DNA from: Planctomycetota bacterium
GTDB taxonomy: Bacteria; Planctomycetota; Planctomycetia; JALXBF01
Length of the DNA: 39,045 bases
NCBI GenBank assembly: GCA_026991575.1
Contig: JALXBF010000166.1
Coordinates: forward strand, 1-39,045
Direction: 5' to 3'
The notes below the pieces were generated by a model. It had not been told where the DNA came from, did no database searches, and worked only from the letters and a program-made list of their open reading frames with translations. This document shows, in pieces, positions 16,624 to 26,057 of the stretch (within the stretch, counting starts at the first letter, position 1; each line of letters opens with the position of its first letter). The position numbers and the translations under genes were made by a program.

Positions 16624-18183
16624 TCACCACTGTGTGATGGCGCGCCACAGGATTCGTTCCCCAGTAGGCCAACCCTTTTCCCGTTCTAATTCGGGATAGA
16701 AGCGGCGATAGATCAAGATCACTTCGGTCGTTCCGGCTGCGGCTTCGCCGGCGGCAAAAACAAACTCACCGCGTACGGTAGTAGCCGGTGCCAGCGTCGT
16801 ATCGACCTCACGGTCCGCCAACCAGAAGGGGGCCAGCCGGTTCCGGTGGTAGAAAACTCTGCCGAAAAACAACCCGGGCTTGCCCGCAAGCTCATAACCG
16901 AGCGATGCGGACCAGCCTGCCACGTCCGGCAGCACAGGCCCGGCTAGTCGGCGCAGCGCCATGCCGTGCCGGTCATAGGCTTGCACCAGCAGGAGGAAGT
17001 GTCGCTGAGGGAATCCGGTGGGCACGCGGTGACCGACCGCGCCGGCGCGGGCTGTGACGGTGACCTTCAGTTGGCCGTTGGCCAAGCTGCTGCGGACCTC
17101 GTCAACGCGCAAGGCACGGGACAACATGGCCGGATCGTCGCCACCTGGGAAGCGATGACTGGCGAGCTGCTCCCGTGGTCGCTCGATCCCGCCGCGCCCC
17201 GGTGCGGTATTCGATCGCCCGGTCGGGGGTGGCATGTGGCAGTGCTGGCAACTCTTGCCCTGGCGTGCAGCCGGGCTGCGCAGCCACTCACTGTAGGTAC
17301 GGTAAACGTGCACCCCGAGCAGCAGGCCTTCGTGACACGGCGCACAGTAGCGGGCGTCGCTGTAGACAGGCGCGTAGGCATCGCCTTCTGAGATCGCATC
17401 GGGGAGTGGGCCGAAGAAAGCCTGCTGATGATCGGGTGGCGTCAGGATCCGGTAGGCGTGTACGCCGTGCTGAAGCGGTAGCTTGCTGACGTCAACGTCG
17501 ACCACCTTGTGGCACAGGTCGCAGTGGATGCCTTCGCGCGCGACTCCGGTCAGCCGTCTGGGATCGGCCATGGCCGGGTCACCCAGGGCTGCTTGCGGAA
17601 AGTGGCACGGGGCGCAGACGCCTCGGACGTCGGGCCGGTCGCGGAAGAAAGCCCACCGCGGGGGAGCATCATCACGGCGGGTGCCGGTGCCATAAAGCAC
17701 ATCGAGAAGCTGCTCGTTGATGGCACTGGTAGCGTGCCGCGACGCAGCCCACTCACGGTACAGTTGCAGGTGGCAGTGACCGCACGCATGCGACTCATCC
17801 GCCTCCGGGCTGGGATCCACCCACCGGTAGCCAGGGCGGGAAGCCGGTAGGCGGCGCAGGCGCAGGATGATTGGATCGGTCAACACGCTGGTGCCGGAGT
17901 TGTAATAGCCAGGCGCAGCGGCCGTCACGGTCGCGCCTTCGGGCAGCTGCTCGGGCACGTGCAACCGGAAGCTGCCATCCGCATCTGCCACAGTGCCATG
18001 CCGGCTTCCCTGCAGACGCACCAGGGCACCGGCGACAGGCTGCCCCTGCTCATCAACCACGGTGCCGCGTACCAATGGTGTGGTCGGTGCCTGGGCCGAC
18101 ACGACAAGCGCGGCGCCGAAGAGCAAGACAACGCCCAGCGCGAACCGCTCGATGTGTCGTCGTGACCGCTCAGAATGGCTCAT
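16624..18183 (-). CDS. Pentaheme c-type cytochrome with carboxypeptidase-regulatory-like domain
   Basis: 519 residues with an N-terminal signal sequence/anchor (about 12-31). Residues 37-110 form a carboxypeptidase-regulatory-like beta-sandwich (GTVVDEQGQPVAGALVRLQG, TVADADGSFRL). Five CxxCH heme sites follow: CGHCH 134, CAPCH 190, CDLCH 221, CAPCH 280 and CQHCH 312, with extra His available as distal ligands. The last 150 residues are beta-rich without hemes. The general layout resembles cytochrome c554-like proteins, so an exported electron carrier or oxidoreductase is likely; substrate unknown. The ATG at 18183 has only a weak GAGAAG site. It follows the HEAT-repeat gene by 27 nt, in one operon. 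The 3' end is 12 nt from the U-tract of the hairpin unit. Confidence 0.88.
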   Translation of the reverse strand: MSHSERSRRHIERFALGVVLLFGAALVVSAQAPTTPLVRGTVVDEQGQPVAGALVRLQGSRHGTVADADGSFRLHVPEQLPEGATVTAAAPGYYNSGTSVLTDPIILRLRRLPASRPGYRWVDPSPEADESHACGHCHLQLYREWAASRHATSAINEQLLDVLYGTGTRRDDAPPRWAFFRDRPDVRGVCAPCHFPQAALGDPAMADPRRLTGVAREGIHCDLCHKVVDVDVSKLPLQHGVHAYRILTPPDHQQAFFGPLPDAISEGDAYAPVYSDARYCAPCHEGLLLGVHVYRTYSEWLRSPAARQGKSCQHCHMPPPTGRSNTAPGRGGIERPREQLASHRFPGGDDPAMLSRALRVDEVRSSLANGQLKVTVTARAGAVGHRVPTGFPQRHFLLLVQAYDRHGMALRRLAGPVLPDVAGWSASLGYELAGKPGLFFGRVFYHRNRLAPFWLADREVDTTLAPATTVRGEFVFAAGEAAAGTTEVILIYRRFYPELEREKGWPTGERILWRAITQW

Positions 18184-18210
18184 CTTCTCACGCTGGGGCG
18201 TTCGATGGCT

Positions 18211-19317
18211 TTACCTGTCCGACCCGCTACTCTTGGTCTGCTCCTCCCGCGCGTGTGCTTGCTGCTCTGCCCACCAGGCACGCCACCGCCGTATGCTGGC
18301 CTCGACTTGCTCACGTGTTGCTCCCGGTGGCGGCCCGAACAAGCGACGGGTGATGCGAGTCAAGGCCGTAGCTGCTTCCTGCCGCAGTTGCTCGTTGTTG
18401 GTCGATAGCAGTTCGATGAGTACCGGAACGGCCCGCCTGGCACGGAGCCGTCCAAGCGTTCGGACGGCGGTGATGCGATGGCTGGTGGGCAGTGCCGGGT
18501 TGGCGGCGGCCGTCATGAGGCTGTCCAGGTGAGCCGTCAACTCAGCGGCCCTGCTCTCCCGCGCCGCTCGCTCCAGGGTGCGCAGCTCGCTGGAGGACAA
18601 GGAACCGGCACGGAGCCCGGCAACGAGCCGTGCAAGCGAGGTGCTCTCAGCACCGGGGCCGCTGGCTGGTGGCACAACCGATGGGCCAGCTGCCGGCTGG
18701 TTGGCCGTTTCGCCGCGCAGGATCCGGAGCAGGTCACCGTCAACGGCCGCCACGCTCTGCTGGCCCCGCTTTCGCATTCGCCGCAGCAGTTGGAGCCGGC
18801 TGTACTTGCGAAGTTTCGTTCGAAGAACCTGGTTCCGCGCGGCGCGGAGCGCGCTGTTGATGTAGTGGCCGTATGGACCGCGGCCGGGATCCAAATGACG
18901 CAGAACGTACTCTCCTAACGCGGGATCGTCGGCTCGTCTCAGCAGCGCGCGCAACTTGCTGCTGAAGGCCACCACCGGACAACTGGCCCCCTGGCGGACC
19001 GCCCGGTTCAGCCCGCGCACGATTGCCGGAATCGCCGCAGGATCCCGTAATCGTTCCCAGCGTGCCCGAGCCTGGACGGCCTGGGGTCCCCGTAGAACGC
19101 CGACGTCGTAGGCGTAAAAATCGTCCACCACACCCTGGTACCGTGCCGCCTGCCGCTCAAGTTCCCGGTCTCTGTCCTCGACGTTGGCCGATGCTCGGTC
19201 TGCATCCCGAGTGGCTCTGGACCGATCAACCTGGGCGTTGCCAGGCTCAGCGGCCGCAACAGTAACGAACAGACAGACGACGAAAACCAGACATGACCGC
19301 AAGCACGTCTGTGCCAT
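18211..19317 (-). CDS. Secreted HEAT-repeat protein
   Basis: 368 residues. A signal peptide (MAQTCLRSCLVFVVCLFVTV, cleavage near AAA) is followed by a charged coiled segment (RSRATRDADRASANVEDRD) and helical repeats. The best HEAT-like repeats are near the end: HRITAVRTLGRLRARRAVPV and LIELLSTNNEQLRQEAATAL, the usual armadillo-type helix pair. An earlier part, LRDPAAIPAIVRGLNRAV, is similar. Such repeats mediate protein binding. The ATG at 19317 has GGAGGAG a few nt upstream; the in-frame extension to 19389 has no signal peptide and is rejected. The cytochrome gene follows 27 nt downstream, so this may be an accessory protein of the cytochrome. No enzymatic motif is seen. Confidence 0.82.
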   Translation of the reverse strand: MAQTCLRSCLVFVVCLFVTVAAAEPGNAQVDRSRATRDADRASANVEDRDRELERQAARYQGVVDDFYAYDVGVLRGPQAVQARARWERLRDPAAIPAIVRGLNRAVRQGASCPVVAFSSKLRALLRRADDPALGEYVLRHLDPGRGPYGHYINSALRAARNQVLRTKLRKYSRLQLLRRMRKRGQQSVAAVDGDLLRILRGETANQPAAGPSVVPPASGPGAESTSLARLVAGLRAGSLSSSELRTLERAARESRAAELTAHLDSLMTAAANPALPTSHRITAVRTLGRLRARRAVPVLIELLSTNNEQLRQEAATALTRITRRLFGPPPGATREQVEASIRRWRAWWAEQQAHAREEQTKSSGSDR

Positions 19318-19418
19318 TGCTTCTCCTCCGGCACGATCGCCGGGCTCTTCCCTAGCGACCAGACTACCTCTGCCGAGCGTGCGATGCAACTGGTGGGCCG
19401 GTTAGAAGCTGACTTCAC

Positions 19419-20468
19419 CTACGACGACCACGCTCCGGTGCGGACAAGCTCGTAAAGTTCGTCCGGCGTTGCGGTGCCCGTTTCGCCCAGTTTACGGATC
19501 GTGATCGACGCAACGGCGATCCCCAGCAGCGCTGCCTTGCGCAGTGGCCAACCGACGGCCAAGCCGGCGGCGACAGCCGCAAGCACCGAGTCGCCGGCTC
19601 CGACCGTGTCGATCGGATCGGGCACGCTGATTGCGGGTAAGTGATCTGTGCCATCCTCGGTGCAGAGTACCAGCCCGTCGGGCCCGGCGGTGCAGATCAC
19701 CGGACAGCCAGAATGTTCCGCCAGCGTGCGCGCCAGCCATTCCGAAGAGGCATCGGCGTCGATTGTGGTGTCCGCCAGTTCGGCCAGGGCTCGCGTACAT
19801 TCGGAGGTGTTGCCGTGCAAGATGACATTGTGGAACTTACCCAGCCGCTCGCGGCTTTCGACCAGCACCGGCTTCTTGGCGCGGCGAACCGCCAGCTCGC
19901 AGAGCCGCTCGCGCAGTGCCACCCCGAGCACGCCGCATTCCGGCTCCTGAACCTGGTCCACGGCCACCACCACGTCCGCTTCGTCGAACGCTTCGTCCAG
20001 ATGCCGGGCGAGATCACGGACGACGGTGGGGGGGGTGGGCGTGCGGTTCTTGATGTCCAGGCGGTTCAGTTCACGCGGCGGCGACTCGTTGGTGACGAGC
20101 GGTTTCATGTACGTGGGCGTGCGCCTGAGTTCCGTACGAAGCACGTGGCGGAGGTTGAGTCCGGGGCTCTGTTCCAGAGCCCGGCATAGAGCCCAGCCTT
20201 CCGGATCGATACCGACGAACGCTACCGGCAGGATCCTGCCCACACCGAGGCTTGCCAGGTTATTTGTGACGGTTCCGGCCGCACCTGGGCATTCGCGCGT
20301 GCGCACCACCTGGTAAGCGTCCAGGCCGGTTTCTAGGGACATTTCGGTCAGGCGGCTGTCGATGTCGAAATAGCGGTCCAGAAACAAGTCTCCCACCACA
20401 GCCACCGTCACCGAAGGGACTCGCGCAAAGAATTCGTCCAAGTCTTGTTCGGACAACCGAGCTGGCAT
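19419..20468 (-). CDS. PfkB-family sugar kinase, HldE kinase-domain-like
   Basis: 349 residues. The fold starts with TVAVVGDLFLDRYFDIDSRL, then PGAAGTVTNNLASLG (61-75), the first PfkB signature, close to the HldE/RfaE form. The second signature DTVGAGDSVLAAVAAGL starts at 287 with catalytic Asp293. The length fits a kinase domain only; the cytidylyl/adenylyltransferase part of bifunctional HldE is absent. It may phosphorylate a heptose or other sugar phosphate for envelope glycans. The ATG at 20468 is chosen because homologous sequence begins shortly after; GAGGT lies about 9-10 nt upstream. An alternative start at 20573 would add 35 Arg-rich residues. It is 101 nt from the next gene downstream. 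Confidence 0.87.
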   Translation of the reverse strand: MPARLSEQDLDEFFARVPSVTVAVVGDLFLDRYFDIDSRLTEMSLETGLDAYQVVRTRECPGAAGTVTNNLASLGVGRILPVAFVGIDPEGWALCRALEQSPGLNLRHVLRTELRRTPTYMKPLVTNESPPRELNRLDIKNRTPTPPTVVRDLARHLDEAFDEADVVVAVDQVQEPECGVLGVALRERLCELAVRRAKKPVLVESRERLGKFHNVILHGNTSECTRALAELADTTIDADASSEWLARTLAEHSGCPVICTAGPDGLVLCTEDGTDHLPAISVPDPIDTVGAGDSVLAAVAAGLAVGWPLRKAALLGIAVASITIRKLGETGTATPDELYELVRTGAWSS

Positions 20469-20638
20469 AGGCCAGGACCTCACAATCGCACGGTACCGTA
20501 CCAGGAACGAGCCACGGGCGGCCGTGTGCCGCGGTGCCCGACGGTAGCTTACGGCAAGCAATCTTAGCGACATGGTCTGGACTGACGAGGCCTGGTAGGA
20601 CGTTGGCCAGGGGTGCGGCTGCCATTCCGATAGATCGA

Positions 20639-22435
20639 CTAGCCGTCCAGCGGCAGGATTCCGTCCCAGTCCGGAGGTGGGCTGTAGCCGAGCTTCTTCA
20701 GCATGGGCAGCAGCCGCTGGGCCACCGGATCGTGACCGAGCCGGTGCAGGATCTCAGCAGCGAGCGCCCAGTTGCCCGCCTCGATCTGTTGCACGGCCCG
20801 CTCCAAGTCGCTCGGCTGGCTGCCGAGCAGGCCTGCGTCCGCGAGGGTTTCGGCGGGCAGCAACTCGTAGATCTCGACTGCTCGATCCATACCTTGCGGT
20901 CGCACGCGACCCAGCCGCCGGATCAGCGCCCAGTGCTCCGGGTTGGCCGCGCGCAGGCGTCGGGCGGTCGCTTCGTCAAGCAGGATGGTTGCCCCGGTCT
21001 GCTTGGTAAGTGTCTCCAGCCGGGCGGCTAGGTTCACGGGTGGTCCGTACACGGTGACCTTGAACTGTTCGGGCGTGCCGAGCCGTCCGGCAATGGCTCG
21101 CCCCGAGGCGATACCGATGCCGCAGCGGAACGCATGCAGCGGGTGGCCGGGTTGATCGGCCAGCGCTTCGAAGCGGCGTCGGATGGCCAGGGCGGCTCGC
21201 GCTGCTTTTTCCGCGCCCTGGCGGTCCACAATCGGCCAGCCCCAGAAGCCCATGGCCGCGTCGCCGTGGAAGTCACCAAGGACACCGCCGAAGTCGGCGA
21301 TGCAGTGGCTCATAATGCTGAGCGCGTCGCAGAGCCGATGCCAGAGACCCTGCAGGTCGTGCTCCCACCGGTCCGCGAACCGGCTAGAGCCGCGCAGATC
21401 GCAGAATAGGACCGTGACCTCCACCTCGCGAGGCCGTAGCACTTCCTCAAGGTCGGCGCTGTGCGAGAGCAACGTCAGGATCGGCCGAGGGAAGAACTGG
21501 ACCAGAACGGACTGGCGCCGCTGCAGGTGATACAGTCGTCGCAGCGCTGCGTGCACGCGCGCGACCAGGTCGACGTAGTCGACCTCCGGCTTCAGCAGGG
21601 ACAGGCGTTGTTGTTCTGGGAGCTGTTGCTGGCCGAGCCGGCCGGCAACGTACAGTGCCAGGTCTGGTTCGGTCGGCTCCAATAATGGCACGCACAGGGC
21701 CCAGTCCAGGTGGGCAGAGGCGGTGTACTGAGGATCTATGTCGGCCGCTGCTTCGGCAGGGGCGTTCCAGAGGTGGACGACGTTCTTGCGCATGACGTGC
21801 ACGGCGCTCCAGACCAGGCGTCGCGAAGGGTGGGGGGCAAAGCTGGGGCGGCGCGGGTCGAGCCAGGCCAATAGCCTGACCTGCGGCTCGTTGCCACTAC
21901 CCTCCGCCTGCACCAGGGCAGCCCAGTCGGCGTGGCTGACGCCAGCAAGGACGACTTCCAGCGTCTTGCGATTCAGCTCATCGAGCTCCGCAGCTGCGCT
22001 CAGCAGCTCCGGTAGCTTGCTCAACAGCGCCCGGGCCGGATGTCCTTCGGCTGCGGTGGGCTGCTGCAAGTCGGCGATCGGGTACACGAATTCGGCAAAC
22101 TCCGGGGTGCTTGCCGCTGGCGCGGTCTCTTCTGCCTCATGCCGCACCTCAAAGATCGTCTCCCCGATGACGAACCGCTCCCCGGCCGCGACCGTGAACT
22201 CATCCACGGCCCGTCCACGCCAGAAGATCGGGTTGGTAGCCTGCGGATGACGCCGCACCCAGAGCCGGCCGGCCTTCCAGTGGAGAACGGCGTGCAACCG
22301 GGAGATGTAAGGATCCCAGTCGACGACCCAATCCGCCTGGGCACGGCAGCGGCCAAGCGTGTAGGTTTTCCCCTCCGAAAGAGTTTGTACCCACCAGTGA
22401 TGGCCACCTTCTGACCGGGCGCGTAACTCAGCCAC
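20639..22435 (-). CDS. FHA-GAF-like-class III nucleotide cyclase homologue
   Basis: 598 residues without membrane helices. An FHA domain (about 24-97) shows YTLGR and ISRLHAVLHW, the phosphothreonine-binding loops. A middle region (about 150-305) looks GAF-like. The cyclase domain (about 335-510) has metal Asp346 in VLFCDLRGSSRF, Asp392 in FHGDAAMGFWG, and VNLAARLE with Asn468 and Arg472. The two purine-specifying positions are changed: the usual Lys is Asp388 and the usual Asp is Pro465 in YGPPVN. So product specificity, or activity, is uncertain. The GTG start at 22435 has GGAG 7 nt upstream. FHA binding links it plausibly to Ser/Thr kinases such as the one at 11619-13661. It is divergent from the TolC-like gene. 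Confidence 0.9.
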   Translation of the reverse strand: MAELRARSEGGHHWWVQTLSEGKTYTLGRCRAQADWVVDWDPYISRLHAVLHWKAGRLWVRRHPQATNPIFWRGRAVDEFTVAAGERFVIGETIFEVRHEAEETAPAASTPEFAEFVYPIADLQQPTAAEGHPARALLSKLPELLSAAAELDELNRKTLEVVLAGVSHADWAALVQAEGSGNEPQVRLLAWLDPRRPSFAPHPSRRLVWSAVHVMRKNVVHLWNAPAEAAADIDPQYTASAHLDWALCVPLLEPTEPDLALYVAGRLGQQQLPEQQRLSLLKPEVDYVDLVARVHAALRRLYHLQRRQSVLVQFFPRPILTLLSHSADLEEVLRPREVEVTVLFCDLRGSSRFADRWEHDLQGLWHRLCDALSIMSHCIADFGGVLGDFHGDAAMGFWGWPIVDRQGAEKAARAALAIRRRFEALADQPGHPLHAFRCGIGIASGRAIAGRLGTPEQFKVTVYGPPVNLAARLETLTKQTGATILLDEATARRLRAANPEHWALIRRLGRVRPQGMDRAVEIYELLPAETLADAGLLGSQPSDLERAVQQIEAGNWALAAEILHRLGHDPVAQRLLPMLKKLGYSPPPDWDGILPLDG

Positions 22436-22700
22436 CGATCTGCTCCAATCGCTGCCTTCCTCCCAATCCTACCGGGCCGACACAGGCGCGCAGCGCCGCG
22501 CAACCGTTCCCACCGCCAAAATCTTCAACACCGCTCCACCCGGCGGACGAAAAAAACGGTGAGCCCGGCTTCGCGGTGGCCAGGCCCGCAGTCGGTATGC
22601 CCGCCCACAGTGTGCTCCAGAAGCACTGTGGTGATTGACGTACCAGCCTGTCGACCGGCAACGTACTCGGCAGGGGGAAGCGGTCAAGGAGACCGTGCCG

Positions 22701-25700
22701 ATGCAGTCCAGATCTTCAGGACGCTTGCGGGGAGCATTCCTCTGGTGGTCACTGGCTTGTGGCCTCATCCTGAGCACCGTCGGCGGCTGCAGTCGAAAGT
22801 ACTATCGCCTGCAGGCCGACGCGGAAGCTTACCAACTCATCCAGGAGAAGGGCACCGACGAGCGGTGGGCACGACGTGAGTTCTCCGTCTATCCGGACGT
22901 GCGGTCGCGGTTCTACGACCCGTACGATCCGGATTACCCGCCGATGCCCCCAGACGATCCGGAGTCGCATCAGTTCATGCACGAAGTCTACGGCATGAAG
23001 GGTTCCAAACACTGGCACGATTACGGTGATCGGGTCGGCCTGGAAAACCCGTACTGGCGTGACTACCTTGAGCAGTTCATGCGGCGTGACGAGGACGGCT
23101 ACTACATCCTGGACTTGGATGCCACGATCCAGCTGGCCCTGCTGCACTCGCCCGACTACCAGCGAAACCTGGAAGAACTCTACCTGTCGGCCCTGGACGT
23201 TGCTTTCGAGCGATTCCGGTTCGACACCCAGTTCTTCGGCGGCAATCTAACAAACTGGTTCAGCCGCGGTCCACGCCACCCCCAGGCATTCGGCGGCCAG
23301 AGCAGCAGCCAGTTGAGTACCCGTACGTACCTGGGCCGCGGGGGCACGCGTACCCTTGGGGCCGTGGCCGGGATCCAGAAGCTGCTGCCCACCGGCGGAC
23401 AACTGCTGGCAAACTTCGCCAACAGCTTCGTCTGGGAATTCGCCGGCTCAGACCAGAACCTTCAGGCACGCAGCGTGTTCAGCTTTACGTTCATTCAACC
23501 GCTGCTGCGCGCAGGCGGCCGCGACGTGGTGCTCGAGCGGTTGACGATTGCCGAGCGGGCCCTCCTGGCAAACCTCCGTCAGATGGCCCGCTACGAGAAG
23601 CGCTTCTATGCGGACCTGTACTACGGCGGTGGCACCGGTAGTGGGCCGCGGCGGCGCGGTGGCTTCCTCGGTGGTGCCGGTCTGACAGGCTTCGTTGGCC
23701 TGGGTGCGGGCGGCTTTGGAAGCGTCGGCGAGGCGGTCGGCTTCGGCCGCTTCGGCGGTTTCGTGGGCGGCGGAGCTGCCGCTGGTGGTGCAGCCGGCGC
23801 CGGCTTTGCGGCGGGCGTCGCCGTGAACGTCGGCGGCTTCTACGGGCTGGTCCAGCGGATGCAGCAGATCCGTAACCGTGAAGCGAACCTGCAAGCTCAG
23901 TTCGATAACCTCGCCCGTGTGGAAGCTCTGTTCGAGGCCGGCCGAATTGACCGGCTGCAAGTCGACCAGTTCCGCCAGAACGTTCAGTCGGCACGGAGCC
24001 AGTACCTTGATGCGCTCGTCTCATTCCAACGCACATTGGAGAGCTTCTTGACCCGCACGCTCGGCCTACCACCAGACCTGCCGGTCAAGGTAGACGAAGA
24101 GGCGCTGCGGCCGTTCCAGTTCATGGCTCCGGAGGTCACGGCGCTGCAGCGCGAGGTGCGGGCTTACTTGGACGAGGTTCGCGGTGCGGAGTCTCCCAGC
24201 GGCGACCAGATCCGCCGCTGGATCGAACAGTTCCGCTCGTTTCGCGAGCAGATCGGCGACCAGCTAGCGGCGATTGCTGAGGATGTGCAGCGGGCTGAGG
24301 CACTCAGCGACGAACGGCTCCGTCACCTGGAGAGCGAAGAGGAGCGGCGGGAATTCCTCGATCAGCTCAAGACCGTGCACGAACGCTACGAAGAGCTCAT
24401 CAGCCGATTCCAGGCCACCGAAGCCCACGCGGCCGAAGTCGAACAACTGCTCGCCGAAGGCGACGTCGCGGCTGCCCACAACCGGCTGACCGCGTTCACG
24501 GACGAACTCAGCGTCCTGCTGCTGGACATGCCACTGGTGCAGGCCGCAGCCCGCCTGGAGACACTCATCCTGCAGCCGGTCGAACTCGACTCCGAACGCG
24601 CCTTCCGTATCGCCCTGGCAAACCGGCTCGACATCATGAACCAGCGCGCCGAGGTGGTCGATCAGTGGCGGCTGATTGCGTTCAACGCCGACGACCTCGA
24701 GAGCGACCTGGACATCGAATTCGGCGGCGAGATCAACACCGTGGACCGCAACATCGCCAAGTTCCGCGGCAAGGCGGGTCAGTTGACCGCTGCCCTGCAG
24801 TTCGATGCCCCGCTGACCCGTCTGGGTGAGCGGAACGAGTACCGCCAGGCCTTGATCGACTACCAACGGGTCCGCCGCGACTACATCGGGTTCCTGGACG
24901 CCGTCCATGCCAGTCTCCGCGACCTGCTACGACGGATCGACCAGTTCAAACAGGAGATGGAACTGCGCCGACGCGCCATGCGGATTGCCATCCGAACGAT
25001 GGACCTGACCCAGGAGCAGCTGCGGCAACCACCGCGCGTCACGGAAGGTCAGACGACCACGGGGCTCGGGCCCACCGCCGTGCGCGACCTGCTGGCCGCT
25101 TTCTCCGACTTGCTGAACACGCAGAACGACGTCATGGGTACCTACCTGAACTACGAAGCCCTCCGCATGCAGCTGTACATTGACCTTGGCATTGCCAAGT
25201 TCGACGAGCGCGGCCACTGGATTGACGAGCCGCTGGAGGACGCTCTCTACGGCGTCCCCGAGATGGATCCGTACGGGCCACCGCTGTGCCCGCTGGGCCA
25301 CTACGTCCCGCCGCCCGATCCGGCGGGAGCAGATCCCCACGAGTGTACGCCCGACTGCACGCACCCACAACCCGAGGATGGCGGCGCGCTGCCGCCCAGC
25401 GAACTCTGCCCCCACTGCACCGAGATCCGCTACTACCACACCCACGTGCGGAAGGCTTCTTCGAACCAGGACAACATCCAGCACGCCGTTGCGCGACAAC
25501 GGCCGCAGCGCAAGCCTGCCGTTCGGCTGGGCCTTTTCCAGCCCAACGCTCACAGCAGCAGCAGGACCGCCCGCCTGTCACCGAACGCTCCCGTGGTGCC
25601 CGCTGGCAAGGAACGCCCCCTCGTGGATAAGCCCCCGGTCGGGCTGCGCGACGTGATTCGCCGTATGCGGCCCGGACGTTCTGGGCCAGTTGGCCGTGGC

Positions 25701-26057
25701 GCTCACAGCCCGCCAAACGTCCTGCAAGTCCCCCGTGCACTGCCACTGGGGCCGATCCGTTCGGCCAAGCCAGCAACCTCTCCGCGATCGGTCCCTAGCG
25801 GAGCTCCCTCCCCGAGCCGCAAACCTACCTCGGCACCGTCTCCGCCACCACCAGCCGTGCGGCGTTGCCCAGTTTGCGGTCGTGCCGTAGGCAGCGGCTC
25901 CAGCGGCCTCCGCACCCATCAACGACACGGTGGTGCTCAGGGTGTGGTTCAGACTGCCAGTGCTGGTCCGGCGGCTGTGTCGGACTGCAACAAGGGCGGT
26001 TCGTCACACTGGGGCAGTCTTCAGCGTGAGTGGCGGGACGCGCAGGCAATCCGCTGA
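22701..26057 (+). CDS. TolC-family outer-membrane efflux lipoprotein with unusual insertions
   Basis: 1118 residues, more than twice typical TolC. The signal ends in a lipobox, LSTVGGC with Cys30. Outer-membrane-efflux repeats are visible as YYILDLDATIQLALLHSPDY (134-153), FSFTFIQPLLRAGGRDVVLE (260-279) and, in the second half, RAFRIALANRLDIMNQRAEV and LQFDAPLTRLGERNEYRQAL. Between FYADLYY and YGLVQRMQQI sits a Gly-rich insert (about 309-380). A long charged coiled-coil lies between the two repeats. After about residue 860 come Cys/His clusters (CTPDCTH, ELCPHCTE), a Pro/Arg/Ser-rich tail and a final CPVCGRAVGSGSSGLRTHQRH near 1055-1075. The ATG at 22701 follows AAGGAG (22686-22691). It is the first gene of the export cluster. 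Confidence 0.88.
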   Translation: MQSRSSGRLRGAFLWWSLACGLILSTVGGCSRKYYRLQADAEAYQLIQEKGTDERWARREFSVYPDVRSRFYDPYDPDYPPMPPDDPESHQFMHEVYGMKGSKHWHDYGDRVGLENPYWRDYLEQFMRRDEDGYYILDLDATIQLALLHSPDYQRNLEELYLSALDVAFERFRFDTQFFGGNLTNWFSRGPRHPQAFGGQSSSQLSTRTYLGRGGTRTLGAVAGIQKLLPTGGQLLANFANSFVWEFAGSDQNLQARSVFSFTFIQPLLRAGGRDVVLERLTIAERALLANLRQMARYEKRFYADLYYGGGTGSGPRRRGGFLGGAGLTGFVGLGAGGFGSVGEAVGFGRFGGFVGGGAAAGGAAGAGFAAGVAVNVGGFYGLVQRMQQIRNREANLQAQFDNLARVEALFEAGRIDRLQVDQFRQNVQSARSQYLDALVSFQRTLESFLTRTLGLPPDLPVKVDEEALRPFQFMAPEVTALQREVRAYLDEVRGAESPSGDQIRRWIEQFRSFREQIGDQLAAIAEDVQRAEALSDERLRHLESEEERREFLDQLKTVHERYEELISRFQATEAHAAEVEQLLAEGDVAAAHNRLTAFTDELSVLLLDMPLVQAAARLETLILQPVELDSERAFRIALANRLDIMNQRAEVVDQWRLIAFNADDLESDLDIEFGGEINTVDRNIAKFRGKAGQLTAALQFDAPLTRLGERNEYRQALIDYQRVRRDYIGFLDAVHASLRDLLRRIDQFKQEMELRRRAMRIAIRTMDLTQEQLRQPPRVTEGQTTTGLGPTAVRDLLAAFSDLLNTQNDVMGTYLNYEALRMQLYIDLGIAKFDERGHWIDEPLEDALYGVPEMDPYGPPLCPLGHYVPPPDPAGADPHECTPDCTHPQPEDGGALPPSELCPHCTEIRYYHTHVRKASSNQDNIQHAVARQRPQRKPAVRLGLFQPNAHSSSRTARLSPNAPVVPAGKERPLVDKPPVGLRDVIRRMRPGRSGPVGRGAHSPPNVLQVPRALPLGPIRSAKPATSPRSVPSGAPSPSRKPTSAPSPPPPAVRRCPVCGRAVGSGSSGLRTHQRHGGAQGVVQTASAGPAAVSDCNKGGSSHWGSLQREWRDAQAIR

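Noticed and set aside
23448-24072. Minus-strand open frames opposite the TolC-like gene
   Set aside because: They are produced by the GC-rich Gly-coding stretch on the other strand and look like random Arg/Ala/Ser sequence.
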